Shown here one piece after another: positions 14,401-14,613 of a DNA stretch of 14,613 bases; within the stretch, counting starts at the first letter, position 1; every line of letters starts with the position of its first letter. A model generated the notes under the pieces. That model was not told the origin of the DNA. It made no database searches and worked only from the letters and a program-made list of their open reading frames with translations. A program made the translations under genes and the position numbers. The stretch comes from Bacteroidota bacterium (GTDB lineage Bacteria > Bacteroidota > Bacteroidia > Flavobacteriales_F > PHOS-HE28): assembly GCA_023418095.1 (NCBI GenBank), contig JAEZDL010000020.1, positions 1 through 14,613 on the forward strand. The letters run 5' to 3'.

Positions 14401-14613
14401 TCAGGAATTCTTCCAGGTCACGAACTGATCGAGCGGTTTGCGGTAGCCTTTCGGACATTCGAGCGCAGGGTAACCGATGAAGAAAAGTCCGAGTGCCCGA
14501 TCGCCTTCGCCCAAGCCGATGTGATCACGGAACCGATCGCCCATAAGGATCGCGCTGGTGGCCCAGAAGCCGCCGAGGCCATAAGCGGTACAGGTAAGCC
14601 ACATGTTCTGCAC
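14401..14613 (-). CDS. Nitroreductase-family protein, 3' end only
   Basis: The last 70 residues of a protein whose 5' part lies outside the window. VQNMWLTCTAYGLGGFWATSA followed by GEGDRALGLFFIGYP is typical of the C-terminal half of FMN-dependent nitroreductases, which reduce nitro or quinone compounds with NAD(P)H. The frame is open through the window edge (GTG CAG AAC ATG on the minus strand), so the first visible ATG is internal and should not be taken as the start. The FMN-binding N-terminal residues are not visible, so the subfamily is undetermined. Confidence 0.8.
   Translation of the reverse strand: MQNMWLTCTAYGLGGFWATSAILMGDRFRDHIGLGEGDRALGLFFIGYPALECPKGYRKPLDQFVTWKNS

Overview
The window looks like a chromosomal segment of a Bacteroidota bacterium, most likely near Flavobacteriales. 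Evidence: two proteins and one pseudogene end in type IX secretion (T9SS) type A sorting domains; promoter-like TAnnTTTG elements occur in place of an E. coli type -10; start codons lack a clear Shine-Dalgarno sequence; and several proteins are of Bacteroidota types (LytS-like kinase with LytTR regulator, PPAD-like deiminases, porin-family beta-barrel). I see no RNA genes, CRISPR array or transposase. From about 2.2 kb onward the DNA is strikingly rich in GATC; the first 2.1 kb is not.

Layout. 1-312: gene-free leader with a (CT)9 tract and several hairpins. 327-1346: secreted T9SS protein. 1389-2540: decayed T9SS gene with an S74/tail-fibre-like domain, followed by a strong terminator at 2558-2590. 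2595-4402 (minus): LytTR response regulator and its histidine kinase, coupled by an ATGA overlap. 4512-6565 (plus): ACP phosphodiesterase and an MltF-like lytic transglycosylase, also coupled by ATGA. 6493-7084 (minus): unknown gene with an apparent +1 frameshift. 7158-11278 (plus): two tandem paralogous secreted agmatine/peptidylarginine deiminase-family proteins with different C-terminal modules. 11352-12131 (plus): SAM methyltransferase. 12132-13972 (minus): beta-barrel protein behind an M23/LysM peptidase. 14071-14613 (minus): small C-terminally anchored membrane protein and the 3' end of a nitroreductase gene.

The shared theme is the cell envelope and exported proteins: wall cleavage (MltF, M23), outer-membrane barrel, T9SS-exported surface proteins, and a LytS/LytTR-type sensor pair. 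The most interesting unit is the tandem deiminase pair. The downstream copy has the layout known for Porphyromonas gingivalis PPAD (signal peptide, deiminase, Ig-like domain, T9SS tail). The upstream copy replaces the T9SS tail with a larger module ending in two dockerin-like repeats. I find no proof of a wholly new system; the strongest leads are this pair, the compositional break inside the pseudogene, the GATC enrichment, the very short leaders, and an internal repeat in the M23 protein.
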